DNA of 64,000 bases, taken from Pseudomonas sp. URIL14HWK12:I12. GTDB taxonomy: Bacteria; Pseudomonadota; Gammaproteobacteria; Pseudomonadales; Pseudomonadaceae. The stretch is from positions 62,001 through 126,000 of the forward strand of contig NZ_QEQL01000008.1 in NCBI RefSeq assembly GCF_003097135.1, read 5' to 3'. Below are positions 9,971-17,951 of the stretch, one piece after another. The translations under genes and the position numbers were made by a program. A model generated the notes under the pieces. It worked only from the letters and a program-made list of their open reading frames with translations. It made no database searches and was not told where the DNA came from. The stretch's first letter is position 1, and every line of letters starts with the position of its first letter.

Positions 9971-10057
9971 TCGCCCCTTGCCAGCCTTGCTGCCGCGGGC
10001 GTGGCGATGCATTCTGTAACGCTTGGCCCGACCCGGTACCTATTCAAGGAGAGCAGC

Positions 10058-10819
10058 ATGGTTTCCACCGTTTTCATCACTGGCGCGACCTCCGGCTTCG
10101 GTGAAGCCTGCGCGCGGCGCTTCGCGGACGCAGGTTGGGCGCTGGTGCTCACTGGCCGGCGGCAAGACCGCCTCGAAGCTCTGGCTCGTGAGCTGGGCGA
10201 GAAAACTCAGGTGCTACCGCTGGTGCTGGATGTACGCGACCGCGCAGCCATGGAGGCAGCCATCGAGAGCCTCCCCGCCCCATTCGACAAGCTCACGGGC
10301 CTTATTAACAACGCAGGGCTCGCTCTGGGCACAGACCCAGCACCCAAGTGTTCCCTGGATGATTGGGACACCATGGTCGACACCAACGTCAAAGGGCTGA
10401 TCTACGCAACGCGCCTGCTTTTGCCGCGGCTGATCGCCCATGGCCGAGGCGCCAGCATCGTCAACCTCGGCTCGGTGGCCGGCAATTACCCGTACCCGGG
10501 TAGTCACGTCTACGGTGCGACCAAAGCATTCGTAGGGCAGTTCTCGCTCAACCTGCGTTGCGACCTTCAGGGCACCGGCGTACGTGTGACCAACCTGGAG
10601 CCGGGCCTGTGCGAAAGTGAGTTCTCGCTGGTGCGGTTCAACGGTGACCAGAGCAAGTACGACGCCACCTACAAAGGCGCCGAGCCAGTGCAGCCTCAGG
10701 ATATTGCCGAGACAATCTTCTGGGTCATGAACCAGCCAGCGCATTTGAACATCAACAGCCTGGAAATCATGCCCGTGAGCCAGTCATGGGCCGGTTTCGC
10801 TATCGAGCGTAATCGCTGA
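10058..10819 (+). CDS. SDR family NADP-dependent oxidoreductase (YdfG-like)
   Basis: 253 residues, close to E. coli YdfG (248). The cofactor loop GATSGFGEA is at residues 9-17, followed by TGRR, which favours NADP. INNAGLALG is the NNAG motif and the catalytic Ser and YxxxK lie in GSVAGNYPYPGSHVYGATKA. YdfG-type enzymes reduce 3-hydroxy acids, serine or malonic semialdehyde; the substrate here is not shown by the sequence. The ATG at 10058 has AAGGAG ahead; a start at 10001 would add a non-family leader. The last 20 bases overlap the convergent AGE-family gene. Confidence 0.88.
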   Translation: MVSTVFITGATSGFGEACARRFADAGWALVLTGRRQDRLEALARELGEKTQVLPLVLDVRDRAAMEAAIESLPAPFDKLTGLINNAGLALGTDPAPKCSLDDWDTMVDTNVKGLIYATRLLLPRLIAHGRGASIVNLGSVAGNYPYPGSHVYGATKAFVGQFSLNLRCDLQGTGVRVTNLEPGLCESEFSLVRFNGDQSKYDATYKGAEPVQPQDIAETIFWVMNQPAHLNINSLEIMPVSQSWAGFAIERNR

Positions 10820-11900
10820 GCGCCGAGTAGGCCGTGGCCAGGTGATAGGGTGTGGTGGAAGGCATGTCGTGCCGGCTTACCTCGCCCTTGCCGTCGCGGC
10901 ATTCGTACCAACCGCCGCTGGGCAGATAATGCGCCTGCAGGTGCAGTAGCTGCTCCAGCACTTGGCCCGCCGCGCTTTCGCGCATGGTGAGGGCGCGCAG
11001 GTATTCTGCCTGGGCCCAGATGCGCCGCGTGGGGTCTTTGACTTCGCCGTCGGCCGCCAGCATGGCCAACACATGGCCGTTCTCCACCCCGATCCGTTCG
11101 CTGTAGGCGAAGGTGTTTTCGAGTTGTGCGCATAGCCTGTGCGTTCGCAGCAGGGGCGAGGCCTTGAGCAGGTAATACCATTCGAACTGATGGCCCGGTT
11201 CGAACCAATTGCCTAGGCTCTCGATGGGTTTTTCCATCAGCACACCGTGTTGTGGATCGATGAACCTCTCATTCATCGCATCGCACAATGCCACCAGCGC
11301 TGCTTCACAGCGAGCGTCAGGCCGCACCTGCAGCACGGCCAGAAAAGCTTCGGCCAGGTGCATGAGCGGGTTTTGCAGCGGGCCTTGGCCCTGGGCCGCC
11401 CAGTCTTCAGCCAGGGCTGCCCAGTACAGCCCGTCCCCTGTGGAGAAACGCTCGAAGATTATCGCCAGCGCTTGGTCGAGGCGTGCCTGCGCCTCGGCTG
11501 TGCGCACGCTGCCCAGGTAATGGGCACTGGCGAACACGATGAAGGCGTGGGTGTAGAGATCCTTGCTGCGGTCTAGCGGGCGGGCATGGGCATCGATGCT
11601 GTAGAACCAGCCGCCGTGCACGGCGTCACGAAAATGCTGGTCGAGGGCGCTGAACAGGGTCTTCGCACGCGCCGCCGCCCCCTGGCGCTCGCCCAGTGCC
11701 GTGAACAGATACAGCTGCCGGGCGCATGCCATTGCTCGGTAGCGCTGCACAGGCATCGGGGCCAAGTCGCGCCCCAAGGCCTCGTAGGCCAGGCCCAGGT
11801 CTGGATTCCAGCCCGGGCCTTCCCATAAAGGCACGACCTGCTCCAGAAAGTGGCGGTGAACCTGTTGGAAAACGGCGGGGAGGGAAGTCTGGGAGGGCAT
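10800..11900 (-). CDS. AGE family epimerase/isomerase
   Basis: 366 residues, fitting the (alpha/alpha)6-barrel N-acylglucosamine 2-epimerase family. Characteristic segments are GGWFYSID near residue 120, DRSKDLYTHAFIVFASA, LMHLAEAFLAV, and FEPGHQFEWYYLL with the conserved His-Glu pair near the active site. Members interconvert mannose/fructose-type sugars or N-acyl hexosamines; which one applies here cannot be told. The frame is open to 12128, but that extension runs through the TetR gene region; the ATG at 11900 fits the family length, though its ribosome-binding site is weak. It lies just downstream of the TetR gene (52 bases) on the same strand. Confidence 0.85.
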   Translation of the reverse strand: MPSQTSLPAVFQQVHRHFLEQVVPLWEGPGWNPDLGLAYEALGRDLAPMPVQRYRAMACARQLYLFTALGERQGAAARAKTLFSALDQHFRDAVHGGWFYSIDAHARPLDRSKDLYTHAFIVFASAHYLGSVRTAEAQARLDQALAIIFERFSTGDGLYWAALAEDWAAQGQGPLQNPLMHLAEAFLAVLQVRPDARCEAALVALCDAMNERFIDPQHGVLMEKPIESLGNWFEPGHQFEWYYLLKASPLLRTHRLCAQLENTFAYSERIGVENGHVLAMLAADGEVKDPTRRIWAQAEYLRALTMRESAAGQVLEQLLHLQAHYLPSGGWYECRDGKGEVSRHDMPSTTPYHLATAYSALSDYAR

Positions 11901-11952
11901 GGTCTTCAATAGCGCGCAGAGCCAAAGCGCGCACTGTACCAGATCGCCCCCC

Positions 11953-12612
11953 TCACGGCGCCAGTCTCGCCAAACCTGGCCAATGCTTGGCGCCAATGAA
12001 GATGAAGCGCAGCTGTTGGCGAATCTTGTCGGCCGGGGCCAGCCCCGTGCCGTCGCGGCCCTCGGGCTCGAGCAGTTCGGGAAGCGCAGCGAACACCGCC
12101 TTGACCACCAGGTCGGCCATGACCTCAAGCGCAGGCTGGTTCAAATGCGCCCATCGCGGCATGTGTGAGAGGTCTGCCGCAAGGTCCGAACTGATGGCCG
12201 AGCGCAACCTCAGCAGCCCCTGGCGCACTCGTGCCGAGCTACTGAACTGCTCCCGAGCCAGAAACAGAAAATGCGCACGGTGGCTGTGGACCGCATCGAG
12301 AAAGATACGCACCGACGCATCGGTCAGCCCACCGAGCACGAGCTCGTTATGGCGCACGAGGCGAATGGTGTCGCGAAACGCTTCACCGACCTCGTTCACC
12401 AGGGCCAAGCCCAAGGCGTCCATGTCGTCGAAGTGGCGATAGAACCCGGTAGGCACGATGCCAGCGGCCCGAGCGACTTCGCGCAGGCTCAGCGTCCCAA
12501 AGGCCTTGCCGCTGGCGATCAAATTCAGCGTGGCGTCCAGCAGGGCCTGGCGGGTCTGGCGTTTCTGTTCGGCGCGGGCCGACAGGGGGGCTGCGCGTTC
12601 ATGACTGATCAT
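11953..12612 (-). CDS. TetR family regulator, FabR/DesT type
   Basis: 219 residues. The N-terminal helix-turn-helix LSLREVARAAGIVPTGFYRHF is nearly the signature of the FabR/DesT branch. That branch senses the acyl-CoA pool and controls fatty acid desaturation. The downstream LGGLTDASVRIFLDAVHSHR and FLFLAREQF segments also match what I recall of P. aeruginosa DesT. The ATG at 12612 starts MISHERAAPLSARAEQKRQT; an alternative at 12669 adds 19 residues. No desaturase gene is adjacent, so the target may be distant or may be the AGE gene downstream. Confidence 0.85.
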   Translation of the reverse strand: MISHERAAPLSARAEQKRQTRQALLDATLNLIASGKAFGTLSLREVARAAGIVPTGFYRHFDDMDALGLALVNEVGEAFRDTIRLVRHNELVLGGLTDASVRIFLDAVHSHRAHFLFLAREQFSSSARVRQGLLRLRSAISSDLAADLSHMPRWAHLNQPALEVMADLVVKAVFAALPELLEPEGRDGTGLAPADKIRQQLRFIFIGAKHWPGLARLAP

Positions 12613-12669
12613 GGACCGCAATGTAACAAAATCGGGCGATGGGGTGTGACGGGTGCTTAGAAAGTACAA

Positions 12670-12691
12670 GCCCGGCCAAGGTAGGCCGGGC
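12670..12691 (-). terminator. Intrinsic terminator of the 12-residue-repeat gene
   Basis: GCCCGGCC (12670-12677) and GGCCGGGC (12684-12691) form a perfect 8-bp stem with a 6-base loop, 28 bases after the stop of the repeat gene. On the minus strand it is followed by a T-rich stretch (CTTGTACTTTCT). It separates the repeat gene from the TetR gene. Confidence 0.7.
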
Positions 12692-12718
12692 GTGTCGAGG
12701 CGTTACGCACAGGGGCGA

Positions 12719-13105
12719 TCATGCGACATCGCTAAGCTGGCGATCAGCACCGTCTTGAGCGACGGTGTTCAGAGTACGGTCTGCACCGTCTTGAGCAACG
12801 CTGTTCAGGGTGCGGTCTGCGCCGTCTTGAGCAACGCTGTTCAGAGTCCGGTCTGCGCCGTCTTGAGCAACGCTGTTCAGGGTGCGGTCTGCGCCGTCCT
12901 GAGCAACGCTGTTCAGGGTGCGGTCTGCGCCGTCTTGAGCGACGCTGTTCAAAGTGCGGTCTGCACCGTCCTGCGCAACCAGGGTATAGGTGGGTGTTTC
13001 AACTTGTGCACTGTCGTGGGACAGGCTGCGGGCTTGAGCGCTCTGCAGGCCGATCACACTGGCAGCGAGTGCGGAGAGGGTCAGGGCAAGGAGTTGGCGT
13101 TTCAT
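12719..13105 (-). CDS. Small exported protein with seven 12-residue tandem repeats
   Basis: 128 residues. A signal peptide (MKRQLLALTLSALAASVIG, cleavage likely after AQA at residue 25) is followed by a 17-residue spacer. From residue 43 to 126 there are seven uninterrupted copies of VAQDGADRTLNS; the first five are identical, the sixth ends TLNT and the seventh QLSD, then VA and stop. No cysteine, membrane segment or known domain is visible. I recall similar small Pseudomonas proteins carrying the unhelpful name 'phage infection protein'; that is memory, not evidence. The ATG at 13105 has GGAG upstream. The product should be periplasmic or secreted; its function is unknown. A 23-base inverted repeat lies about 90 bases upstream and a terminator follows. 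Confidence 0.85.
   Translation of the reverse strand: MKRQLLALTLSALAASVIGLQSAQARSLSHDSAQVETPTYTLVAQDGADRTLNSVAQDGADRTLNSVAQDGADRTLNSVAQDGADRTLNSVAQDGADRTLNSVAQDGADRTLNTVAQDGADRQLSDVA
12728..12979 (-). repeat. Seven 36-bp tandem repeats within the small exported protein
   Basis: Units at 12728-12763, 12764-12799, 12800-12835, 12836-12871, 12872-12907, 12908-12943 and 12944-12979, in frame with the coding sequence. The five units nearest the N-terminus encode the same 12 residues but differ from each other at third or synonymous positions; unit 12944-12979 differs from 12908-12943 at six bases, all silent. Confidence 0.95.
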
Positions 13106-13406
13106 GAGTAGTGCTCCATAAAAGGGCTGAATGTCGTTCACAGAGCAGATGTTACGCCTAGGATTTCGATTAAAAAGTCGATAGGTAGAATGGTAACAAT
13201 CAACGGAATTGATTGTTGGCTAAATGCCTTGTTAATCAACGGGTAAGCAGAGTTCGAAATGCTCCGTTACCGAGCGTCACTGAACTTTTCGCGCTACCCG
13301 GGTGCAGCCGGCTTTATCGAAAAACCTGTGGTATCGAAGATCGGGCCGAACCGCTTGCGGCCCCGAGGCCTCTAAGCTCCAAGCATTCGTACAAGGAGCC
13401 ACCGCC
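13106..13406. other. Divergent intergenic region between repeat gene and AsmA gene
   Basis: 301 bases, A/T-rich between about 13160 and 13260. It holds the dyad at 13195-13217 and a direct repeat AATCAACGG at 13198-13206 and 13234-13242. AAGGAG at about 13393 serves the AsmA gene. No convincing -35/-10 pair was fixed. Confidence 0.5.
13195..13217. promoter_or_regulatory. Perfect 9-5-9 inverted repeat, candidate operator
   Basis: AACAATCAA (13195-13203), CGGAA, TTGATTGTT (13209-13217): a perfect dyad with 9-base arms. Its place between two divergent genes and A/T-rich arms suit a dimeric regulator. The half-sites point the opposite way from FNR/ANR boxes (TTGAT-N4-ATCAA), so it is not an ANR site. 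Confidence 0.5.
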
Positions 13407-15479
13407 ATGACGCGGCCCCAAAAGATCCTCACCTGGACCGCAGCGGTTTTCCTCCTGCTGGTTGTCGTGCTGGTGGTTTTCATCGCCACCTTCGACTGGA
13501 ACCGCATCAAACCTACGCTCAATGCCAAAGTGTCCGAGGCGCTGCACCGGCCTTTCGCCATTGAGGGCAACCTGGCGGTGCACTGGGCACGGGAGCCGGA
13601 GGAGGGGGGTTGGCGTGCCTGGGTGCCATGGCCGCGTTTCGTTGCCGAAGACATCACGCTGGGCAACCCTGATTGGTCGAAAAAGCCACAGATGGCAGGC
13701 CTGAAAAAGATCGAGTTCCGCCTGTCGCCCTTGCCATTGCTGGCGCAGCGGGTGGTAATCCCCCGTATTGACCTTACAGAACCCAACGCGGAGCTGTTCC
13801 GCCTCAAGGAAGGCCGCGACAATTGGACGTTCGACTTTGGCCCCAAGGATCCCGACGCCGCGCCGTCCAAATGGGTGGTGGACATCGGCGCGATCAAGTT
13901 CGACAAGGGCCACGTAACCTATAACGACCAAGTGCTCAACACCGATGCTGATGTGGTCATCGACCCACTGGGCAAGCCCGTGCCCTTCAGCGAACTGGCG
14001 GGCAAGAGCGGTGCAGCCAAGAGCGTACGCGACAGCGGTGCCAATGCGCAGGACTACGCCTTCGCCTTCAAGGTCAAAGGGCATTACAAAGGTATGCCGC
14101 TGGATGGCGACGGCAAGGTCGGGGGCCTGCTCGCGCTGCAGGATGCCAAGCAGCCGTTCCCGGTGCAGGTGCGTGTGAACATCGCCAAGACCGAGGCTCA
14201 GGTGGTGGGTACGCTCACCGACCCGCGTAGTCTCGGGGCACTGGACCTTCAACTTAAACTGGCAGGCAGCAGCCTGGGCAATCTCTACCCGCTAACGGGT
14301 GTTACGCTGCCCGACACGCCACCCTACGCCACTGATGGCCGGCTGGTCGCCAAGCTTCACGACCCTGCGGGCGCCACCTTCCAGTACCAAGGCTTCAACG
14401 GCAAGATCGGCGACAGCGATATTCACGGCGACCTGGCGTTCGTCGCCGGTAAGCCAAGGCCTAAGCTCAGTGGCAAGTTGCAGTCCAACCAACTGCTGTT
14501 CTCTGACCTGGCCCCGTTGATCGGCGCTGATTCGAATCAGGAGCAGAAAGCCCGGGACGGGGCCAGCAAGCAGCCGGCTGGCAAGGTGCTGCCGGTGGAG
14601 GAGTTCCGCACTGACCGCTGGCGCGCGATGGACGCCGATGTCGAGTTCGCCGGCAAGCGCATCGTGAAAAGTGAGCAGCTTCCCTTCGACAACCTCTATA
14701 CCCACGTCATCCTCGATGACGGCAAGCTCAGCCTGCAACCGCTCAACTTCGGCATGGCAGGCGGCAAGCTCGAAGCGGCTGCCACGTTGAACGGCCGGGC
14801 AACACCATTGCAGGCGCAGGCACAGCTCAAGGCTCGCGGCTTTCAGCTCAAGCAGCTGTTCCCGAATTTTGAGCCCATGCGCACCAGCTTCGGCCAGCTC
14901 AATGGCGATGCCGAGATCACAGGCACCGGAAATTCGGTCGCGGCCTTGTTGGGCGGGGCCAATGGCAAGGTGCGCACGGTGATCAATGATGGCGCAGTGA
15001 GCCGCGACCTCATGGAGATTGCCGGGCTTAACGTCGGCAACTACATCGTCGGCAAGATCTTTGGCGACAAGGAAGTGAAGATCAACTGTGCAGCGGCAGA
15101 CATCGGGATCAAGGACGGGCTGGCCAATACCAACTTGTTCGTGTTCGATACCGAGAACGCGGTCATCTACGTTGACGGCACCGCGAACTTCAAGACCGAG
15201 CAACTGGACATGAAGATCACGCCTGAGTCCAAAGGCTTCCGTATCATCTCGCTGCGTTCGCCGTTGTATGTGCGTGGCCCCTTCGCCAAGCCCTCAGCGG
15301 GCGTGCAAGCGATGCCGTTGATTCTGCGCGGCGCCGGGATGGTCGCCTTGGGGGCGGTGGTTGCACCGGCGGCAGGTTTGCTGGCCCTGGTGGCCCCCAG
15401 TGGAGATGAGCCTAACCAGTGTGCACCTTTGCTGCAGCAGATGCGTGAGGGCAAGGTGCCCAAGACGGTGAGGCCATAG
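13407..15479 (+). CDS. AsmA family protein
   Basis: 690 residues, typical of AsmA/YhjG-type proteins. One membrane anchor near residues 8-27 is followed by a large periplasmic beta-rich region. The N-terminal FDWNRIKPTLNAKVSEALHRPFAIEGNL segment is the AsmA-domain start, and the C-terminal GGANGKVRTVINDGAVSRDL and YVDGTANFKTEQLDMKITPE segments are the conserved AsmA_2 part. Such proteins span the periplasm and are thought to aid lipid transfer or outer-membrane assembly. The ATG at 13407 is preceded by AAGGAG; the frame upstream to 13302 is not family-like. A strong bidirectional terminator separates it from the convergent bacterioferritin-like gene. Confidence 0.9.
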   Translation: MTRPQKILTWTAAVFLLLVVVLVVFIATFDWNRIKPTLNAKVSEALHRPFAIEGNLAVHWAREPEEGGWRAWVPWPRFVAEDITLGNPDWSKKPQMAGLKKIEFRLSPLPLLAQRVVIPRIDLTEPNAELFRLKEGRDNWTFDFGPKDPDAAPSKWVVDIGAIKFDKGHVTYNDQVLNTDADVVIDPLGKPVPFSELAGKSGAAKSVRDSGANAQDYAFAFKVKGHYKGMPLDGDGKVGGLLALQDAKQPFPVQVRVNIAKTEAQVVGTLTDPRSLGALDLQLKLAGSSLGNLYPLTGVTLPDTPPYATDGRLVAKLHDPAGATFQYQGFNGKIGDSDIHGDLAFVAGKPRPKLSGKLQSNQLLFSDLAPLIGADSNQEQKARDGASKQPAGKVLPVEEFRTDRWRAMDADVEFAGKRIVKSEQLPFDNLYTHVILDDGKLSLQPLNFGMAGGKLEAAATLNGRATPLQAQAQLKARGFQLKQLFPNFEPMRTSFGQLNGDAEITGTGNSVAALLGGANGKVRTVINDGAVSRDLMEIAGLNVGNYIVGKIFGDKEVKINCAAADIGIKDGLANTNLFVFDTENAVIYVDGTANFKTEQLDMKITPESKGFRIISLRSPLYVRGPFAKPSAGVQAMPLILRGAGMVALGAVVAPAAGLLALVAPSGDEPNQCAPLLQQMREGKVPKTVRP

Positions 15480-15529
15480 GGTCAACGCGGCAGGGCAGCT
15501 GCGAGCTGCCATGCCAGGCAGCAAAAAGC

Positions 15530-15556
15530 AAATCGCCCGGCAGTGCCGGGCGATTT
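15530..15556. terminator. Bidirectional intrinsic terminator
   Basis: AAATCGCCCGGC (15530-15541), loop AGT, GCCGGGCGATTT (15545-15556): a perfect 12-bp stem with A and T flanks on both sides. It sits between the convergent AsmA and bacterioferritin-like genes and can end transcripts from both. Confidence 0.85.
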
Positions 15557-15574
15557 CTTGAACGCAGGTGTTGC

Positions 15575-16117
15575 TTAGTTGCTGCCTTCGATTTCTTCGT
15601 AGATGTCCGCCATGTCGTCGGCGTGCTCTTCTTCCTGAGCGAGGATGTCTTCGAAAATGCGGCGAGTGGTCGGGTCTTTGTCGCCGATGTACTGGATGAT
15701 CTCGCGGTAGCTGTCGATGGCAATTCGCTCGGCGACCAGGTCTTCATACACCATTTCTTTGAGCGTATTGCCGGCGCGATATTCAGCGTGCGACATCTTC
15801 GACAGCACGTCGGGGTTGAACTCAGGCTCACCACCCAGCTGCACGATGCGCTCGGCCAGTTTGTCGGCATGCTCGGATTCCTGGTTGGCGTGCTCCAGGA
15901 ACTCATCCGCCGCGATGCTGGCTTTCAGGCCGTTAGCCATGAAGTAGTGGCGCTTGTAGCGCAGGGTGCACACCAGCTCGGTGGCCAGCGATTCGTTGAG
16001 CAGCCGCAGGATTTCTTCTCGGTCGGCGGTGTAGCCTTCGGTTACTGCGCCATTGTCGACATGCTGGCGAGCACGTTCACGCAAGGTGTTCTTGTCGGTC
16101 AGTTGCACGTTGATCAT
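15575..16117 (-). CDS. Bacterioferritin-like ferritin-domain protein
   Basis: 180 residues forming a four-helix ferritin-like bundle. Di-iron ligand patterns are visible: Glu in LATELVCTLRYKRHYF, EHANQESEHADKL in helix B, AERIAIDSYRE in helix C and QEEEHADDM in helix D. It is longer than classical Bfr (158) because of an N-terminal extension of about 25 residues, and no clear haem Met equivalent was assigned. It resembles the 'probable bacterioferritin' PA4880 of P. aeruginosa. Expected role: cytoplasmic iron storage or peroxide detoxification. Confidence 0.82.
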   Translation of the reverse strand: MINVQLTDKNTLRERARQHVDNGAVTEGYTADREEILRLLNESLATELVCTLRYKRHYFMANGLKASIAADEFLEHANQESEHADKLAERIVQLGGEPEFNPDVLSKMSHAEYRAGNTLKEMVYEDLVAERIAIDSYREIIQYIGDKDPTTRRIFEDILAQEEEHADDMADIYEEIEGSN

Positions 16118-16241
16118 TTCAATCTCCAGAAAAGGCTTTGCTTGGTCACGGGGGAGCTGTCTCGCTCTAAGGCGGCGTGATCAGTTCTCATGGGAGTGGC
16201 GGGTGCGCTGAAAAGTTTTACCCCCAGCGCCCGGCGGTACC

Positions 16242-16262
16242 GGCGGCCCAAGGGGGGCCGCC
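16242..16262 (-). terminator. Hairpin after osmE, possible terminator
   Basis: GGCGGCCC (16242-16249) and GGGCCGCC (16255-16262) form a perfect 8-bp stem with a 5-base loop just after the osmE stop. A weak T run (ACTTTT on the minus strand) lies some 25 bases further, so strength is uncertain. Confidence 0.45.
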
Positions 16263-16267
16263 ATTGC

Positions 16268-16612
16268 TCACATCGTTGCTTTTTCGTTGTTCTTACGCTG
16301 CTCGCAGGTCATGAAGCCCTTGGTCGCCACGTGCCCGGACGGGTCGAAGCTGACGTAGTAAGGCTGCTGATGGCCATCACGATTGAGGATGTAATTGTTA
16401 CAGGTGCCATCAGGCGAACCCGCAGTGCCTGCCACCACGGTCGACGGTGGCCCGGCCAGGGTTTCGACCTGTTGCATGGTCATGCCTTTCTCGACTTGCT
16501 TGACCAGCGGCTCATTGCGATAGGTGACGAAATCCACCGGGTTTTGCGGGGTGGTATTACAGCCGGCCAGCAGGCCGGCCACGCACAGTGCGGTCAGTGT
16601 TTGCTTGTACAT
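16268..16612 (-). CDS. osmE: Osmotically inducible lipoprotein OsmE
   Basis: 114 residues, against 112 for E. coli OsmE. The signal peptide ends in the lipobox LLAGC with lipidated Cys18. The SmpA/OmlA-type domain shows VEKGMTMQQVETLAGPPS, GTCNNYIL and SFDPSGHVATKGFMTC in the order and spacing of OsmE. It is an outer-membrane-anchored lipoprotein of the periplasm, RpoS-controlled in E. coli. It is read divergently from the AI-2E-family gene. Confidence 0.9.
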   Translation of the reverse strand: MYKQTLTALCVAGLLAGCNTTPQNPVDFVTYRNEPLVKQVEKGMTMQQVETLAGPPSTVVAGTAGSPDGTCNNYILNRDGHQQPYYVSFDPSGHVATKGFMTCEQRKNNEKATM

Positions 16613-16847
16613 GGCGTCGCTCCTTCGAGATGGCCATTTGCGGCCCTGTCCTTGTTTCAGAGCCGTGGCGGTCGACGAGAGTTCGATGTTTCTGTCGAGC
16701 TAAAGGTTTGTAAGCAGTTTTTTCCAAAAATCACGCAACGCCTCTCGATCCGCGGTCTTACGCCATTGGTGGCATGTCGTTTGGCGCTGGCTGTCCTGCT
16801 GCAAGGCTGGCAGACTGCCGTCTCTCTCATGCCGTTCCAGAGGCACT

Positions 16848-17858
16848 ATGTTCGCGTTTTCCCAGCGTCACGTTCTGATCGCCAGCTGGCTGATCATGGT
16901 TGCCGGCCTGTTGCTGGTGCTGCCCCTGCGCTTGTTGCCCAGCCTGTTGGCGGGCCTGCTGGTGTTCGAGCTGGTGAACATGCTCACGCCCCAATTGCAG
17001 CGCCTGATCGCCGGGCGCCGTGCACGCTGGCTAGCAGTGGCTTTATTAGGGACGCTCATCGTCAGTGTGCTGGCGCTTATCTTCGCTGGCGCGATCAGCT
17101 TCGTGCTGCATGAAGTGGAAAACCCTGGCGCTTCGCTGGACAAGTTCATGGCCGTGGTCGAGCGTGCCCGCAGCCAGCTGCCGCCTGCGGTGGATGCGTA
17201 CCTGCCCGCGAGCGCCGCGGAATTTCGCACCGCCATTGGCGCCTGGGGCAGCCAGCATTTGTCCGATCTGCAACTGATCGGCCGTGACGCGGCGCACACC
17301 TTCGTGACCTTGCTGATCGGCATGGTGCTGGGCGCGATCATCGCCCTGCAGCAAATCCCCCCGCTGCACGAGCGCAAGCCACTGGCCGCCGCCCTATTCG
17401 ACCGCCTCTATCTGCTGGTGCAGGCATTTCGCAACATCGTCTTCGCGCAGATCAAGATTTCCGCGCTCAACACGGCCTTCACCGGGATCTTCCTGGCGGT
17501 AGTGCTGCCATTGGTGGGGATCAAGCTGCCGCTGACCAAAACCCTGATCGTGATGACCTTCCTGCTGGGCCTGCTGCCGGTGATCGGCAACCTGATGTCC
17601 AACACCTTGATCACTATCGTCGGCCTTTCGATTTCGGTATGGGTGGCCGTGGCGGCGCTGGGCTATCTGATCCTGATCCACAAGGTCGAATACTTCCTCA
17701 ACGCCCGCATCGTCGGGGGCCAGATTCGCGCCAAATCCTGGGAGTTGCTGCTGGCAATGCTGATCTTCGAAGCGGCATTCGGCCTGCCCGGCGTGGTCGC
17801 CGGGCCCGTCTACTACGCCTACCTCAAGAGCGAGCTGCGCGGCGCCAACCTTGTTTGA
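16848..17858 (+). CDS. AI-2E family transporter (PerM/UPF0118)
   Basis: 336 residues with about seven to eight hydrophobic segments and a hydrophilic periplasmic stretch around residues 90-140. The C-terminal region with LPLTKTLIVMTFLLGLLPVIGNL and the later PGVVAGPVYYAYLK are conserved in this family. The family name comes from TqsA; many members are Na+/H+ antiporters or uncharacterised exporters, so the substrate is unknown. AGAGG precedes the ATG. It is convergent with the Hsp70-like gene after a 93-base gap. Confidence 0.85.
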   Translation: MFAFSQRHVLIASWLIMVAGLLLVLPLRLLPSLLAGLLVFELVNMLTPQLQRLIAGRRARWLAVALLGTLIVSVLALIFAGAISFVLHEVENPGASLDKFMAVVERARSQLPPAVDAYLPASAAEFRTAIGAWGSQHLSDLQLIGRDAAHTFVTLLIGMVLGAIIALQQIPPLHERKPLAAALFDRLYLLVQAFRNIVFAQIKISALNTAFTGIFLAVVLPLVGIKLPLTKTLIVMTFLLGLLPVIGNLMSNTLITIVGLSISVWVAVAALGYLILIHKVEYFLNARIVGGQIRAKSWELLLAMLIFEAAFGLPGVVAGPVYYAYLKSELRGANLV

Positions 17859-17951
17859 GCCGCAAACCCCCAGCGCCCAGTAAAAGCGGGCCCCGCGGTG
17901 GTGGGCTGCTGTTCTCGACGCTTTAAGCGCTCGGTGGGGCGCTTCGGTTCG

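Larger units (their letters stand above)
9396..10057. other. 662-base gene-free region with DnaA-box-like sites and repeats
   Basis: No supportable gene. The stretch is visibly richer in A and T than its neighbours. It contains a hairpin after livF, a second hairpin (7-bp stem 9472-9478/9486-9492), an exact 15-base direct repeat, two TGTGGATAA sites, a 14-bp palindrome and the ribosome-binding site of the SDR gene (AAGGAG near 10046). Confidence 0.6.

Noticed and set aside
12728..12979. 36-bp direct repeats resembling a CRISPR array
   Set aside because: Units are contiguous with no spacers, lie in frame inside a gene with a signal peptide, and vary only at silent positions.
12653..13111. Plus-strand 152-codon frame with its own repeat pattern
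   Set aside because: It is the antisense of the repeat gene; it lacks a ribosome-binding site, signal peptide or family features and its repeats are a by-product of the 36-bp period.
13195..13217. ANR/FNR box
   Set aside because: The half-sites ATCAA and TTGAT are in the reverse order to the ANR consensus and have the wrong spacing.
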